Shown: positions 14,338 to 15,653 of the stretch, piece by piece
Numbering within the stretch: the stretch's first letter is position 1
Layout of the letters: each line of letters starts with the position of its first letter
NCBI GenBank assembly: GCA_020201365.1
Contig: JAIVGV010000384.1
Span: 1-15,653 of the forward strand
Source of the DNA: Acidobacteriota bacterium
Lineage (GTDB): Bacteria > Acidobacteriota > Blastocatellia > Pyrinomonadales > Pyrinomonadaceae
Reading direction: 5' to 3'
DNA: 15,653 bases
Made by a program: the position numbers and the translations under genes
Notes under the pieces: model-generated
Told to the model about the DNA's origin: nothing
Database searches by the model: none
Seen by the model: only the letters and a program-made list of their open reading frames with translations

Positions 14338-15653
14338 ATGCGTATCCTCTACGATGGGATGATCTATGAGCTGCAAGCCGCCGGGGGGATAAACCGCTAT
14401 TTCGCGAAAGTCATTAATCATTTGCCGCCCGACTTCGTCCCTACGTTGCTTGTCAAGCAGACGCGCCCGCTAAACTTCCCGGAGCACATTAATTTGACGG
14501 TAAAGACCCTGGGGCGGATGCGTCTCCCGCGAGTGTCGTACCGGCTGAGTCTTTACCTCTCTAAATTTGAAGATTACTACGTCAGGAGGGCGGCGCGCTC
14601 CCGGCGCTTTGATCTCGCGCACCCCACCTACTACACGCTGCTGACGGGTCGGGACGTGCGTGATTACCGCTGCCCTGTTGTGCTCACGGTGCACGACATG
14701 ATCCATGAGATTTTCTCCCGCCAGATGGACCCGACGGGGCGGGAAGCCGACGCTAAAAGGAAAGCCATCGCGGCAGCCGACGCCGTCATTTGCGTCTCGC
14801 AAAACACGAAGAAGGATTTGTTGGAGCGCCACGCGATCCCCGAAAACAAAGTAAGGGTCATCTATCAGGCTTCCGATCTAAACGAGTCGCTCGCGCACGG
14901 CGACGAGCACGCGCCCGCGCGCCCCTACTTCATCTACGTCGGCAGCCGTTCGAGCTACAAGAACTTCGACGCCCTGCTGCGCGCGTTCGCGAAGATCGCG
15001 CCGGCGCGCGACGATCTCTCGCTCTGCGTCGTCGGGAGCCCCTTCCGCGAAGACGAGCGGAAGCTGATCGCCGCGCTCAGGCTCGGGGGGCGCGTCGGGC
15101 ACCTCGGCTACGCGAATGATTCGCACCTCGCGAAGCTGTACCGTTGCAGCCTCGCGCTCGTCTATCCGTCGCTCTACGAGGGCTTCGGCATCCCGCCGCT
15201 CGAGGCGATGGCGTGCGGCACTCTCGCCGTCGTCGCGAACACTTCGAGCCTGCCCGAAGTCGTCGGCGACGCCGGCGTGCTCTTCGACCCGCGCCGCGAA
15301 GACGAGCTGGCGGACGCGCTGCTCGCTATAGTGGACGGCAGGATCCTCGCCGAGCTGCTGCTCGCGAAGGGCTACGAGGTGCACGGCATCATCCGCCGCG
15401 CCTCGACCTTCAACACCTCGCGCATAGACCACCTCTACGCCGACCCGCACATCAACGGCGTCCGCCTCTTCCTCCACTACGGCGACATCGCCGACTCGAC
15501 GAACCTCATCAAGCTGCTCTACCGCGTCAAGCCCGAAGAGATTTACCACCTCGCCGCGCAAAGCCACGTCCGCGTCAGCTTCGACATCCCCGAATACACC
15601 GGCGACGTGACGGGCTTGAGCGCCATACGCATCCTCGAAGCCGTGCGCGAGAC
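14338..15653 (+). CDS. GT4-type glycosyltransferase, C-terminus lost and fused in frame to Gmd (3' partial)
   Basis: The frame opens at ATG 14338 (GAAGG 5 bases upstream) and has no stop before the window end. Residues 1 to about 331 form a GT-B glycosyltransferase of group 1/GT4: MRILYDGMIYE, AGGINRYF (15-22), LTVHDMIHE, AADAVICVSQNTKKDLL, then FIYVGSRSSYKNFDALLRAF, YPSLYEGFGIPPLEAMACGT and SSLPEVVGDAGVLFDP. It retains the EX7E-like donor site (EGFGIPPLE). The last ~40 family residues are missing; at 15331-15342 the frame passes directly into Gmd sequence (see next feature). It would add a sugar to the growing glycan. GC content changes sharply at about 14880: 306 of 540 bases are G or C in 14341-14880, against 249 of 360 in 14881-15240. 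That position is residue ~180, between the two Rossmann domains. It may be a hybrid gene or an assembly chimera. Confidence 0.8.
   Translation, partial: MRILYDGMIYELQAAGGINRYFAKVINHLPPDFVPTLLVKQTRPLNFPEHINLTVKTLGRMRLPRVSYRLSLYLSKFEDYYVRRAARSRRFDLAHPTYYTLLTGRDVRDYRCPVVLTVHDMIHEIFSRQMDPTGREADAKRKAIAAADAVICVSQNTKKDLLERHAIPENKVRVIYQASDLNESLAHGDEHAPARPYFIYVGSRSSYKNFDALLRAFAKIAPARDDLSLCVVGSPFREDERKLIAALRLGGRVGHLGYANDSHLAKLYRCSLALVYPSLYEGFGIPPLEAMACGTLAVVANTSSLPEVVGDAGVLFDPRREDELADALLAIVDGRILAELLLAKGYEVHGIIRRASTFNTSRIDHLYADPHINGVRLFLHYGDIADSTNLIKLLYRVKPEEIYHLAAQSHVRVSFDIPEYTGDVTGLSAIRILEAVRE
15334..15653 (+). pseudogene. gmd: Second GDP-mannose 4,6-dehydratase, 5' end missing, runs off window
   Basis: Canonical Gmd sequence from near residue 13: DGRILAELLLAKGYEVHG, IIRRASTFNTSRIDHLY, LFLHYGDIADSTNLIKLL, EEIYHLAAQSHVRVSFDIPEY and GLSAIRILEAVRE. 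The first dozen residues, including the ALITGITGQ NADP loop, are replaced by the end of the glycosyltransferase frame; the join is in frame at about 15331-15342. Unlike the remnant at 12682 it has the classical Gmd substrate region (RRASTFNT), so the two are distinct paralogues. They share 20 identical bases (12713-12732 and 15543-15562). A full Gmd would make GDP-4-keto-6-deoxymannose for rhamnose- or fucose-type sugars. As written it has lost cofactor binding. The 3' half lies beyond the window. Confidence 0.82.

Noticed and set aside
13447..14880. Mobile genetic element in the low-GC segment
   Set aside because: No transposase, integrase, terminal inverted repeats or target-site duplication is visible; composition alone does not support an insertion sequence.

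Overview
The window is high-GC bacterial DNA, dense with genes on the + strand. It most resembles a polysaccharide (O-antigen-like) biosynthesis and export locus. The host is probably an Acidobacteriota-type soil bacterium (Blastocatellia-like). That is a weak guess from the GC-rich codon use, the HYR/PxKF surface protein and the GACGAT-type intergenic repeats; no rRNA or marker gene is present to confirm it.

Layout: (1) positions 2-1342, the 3' part of a secreted/surface protein with four HYR (Ig-like) repeats and a PxKF-type C-terminus, followed by two strong hairpins. (2) A 371-base intergenic stretch (1343-1713) with those hairpins and a good sigma70-like promoter at 1578-1606. (3) A long co-directional run from 1714 to the window end with very short spacers and many ATGA, TTGA or TGATG overlaps, so probably one operon: an ABC-2 polysaccharide exporter (wzm, wzt); CDP-sugar genes (rfbF, a CDP-glucose 4,6-dehydratase-like SDR, a damaged sugar C-methyltransferase, an RfbC-type 3,5-epimerase, a sugar reductase-like SDR); a zinc-motif SAM methyltransferase; a CmcI-like methyltransferase; a GT2-like glycosyltransferase; an FkbM-type methyltransferase; a 5'-gutted gmd-like gene; a TylF-like O-methyltransferase; and a GT4 glycosyltransferase that runs in frame into a second, differently truncated Gmd.

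How they fit: RfbF makes CDP-glucose, the dehydratase makes the 4-keto-6-deoxy sugar, and the C-methyltransferase, epimerase and reductase would turn it into a branched, C-methylated 6-deoxyhexose. Glycosyltransferases and several O-methyltransferases would then build and decorate or cap a glycan, which Wzm/Wzt exports. The extended Wzt C-terminal domain is the type that recognises the modified chain end.

The most notable feature is damage: three genes carry internal deletion or fusion scars (about 6472, 12703 and 15335) while their neighbours look intact. A lower-GC segment runs from about 13290 to 14880 between the two gmd remnants, and its right edge falls at the inter-domain boundary of the GT4 glycosyltransferase. 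Either the locus has undergone recent recombination and decay, or the assembly is collapsed or chimeric at these points; the sequence alone cannot decide. I found no tRNA, rRNA, CRISPR array or transposase.
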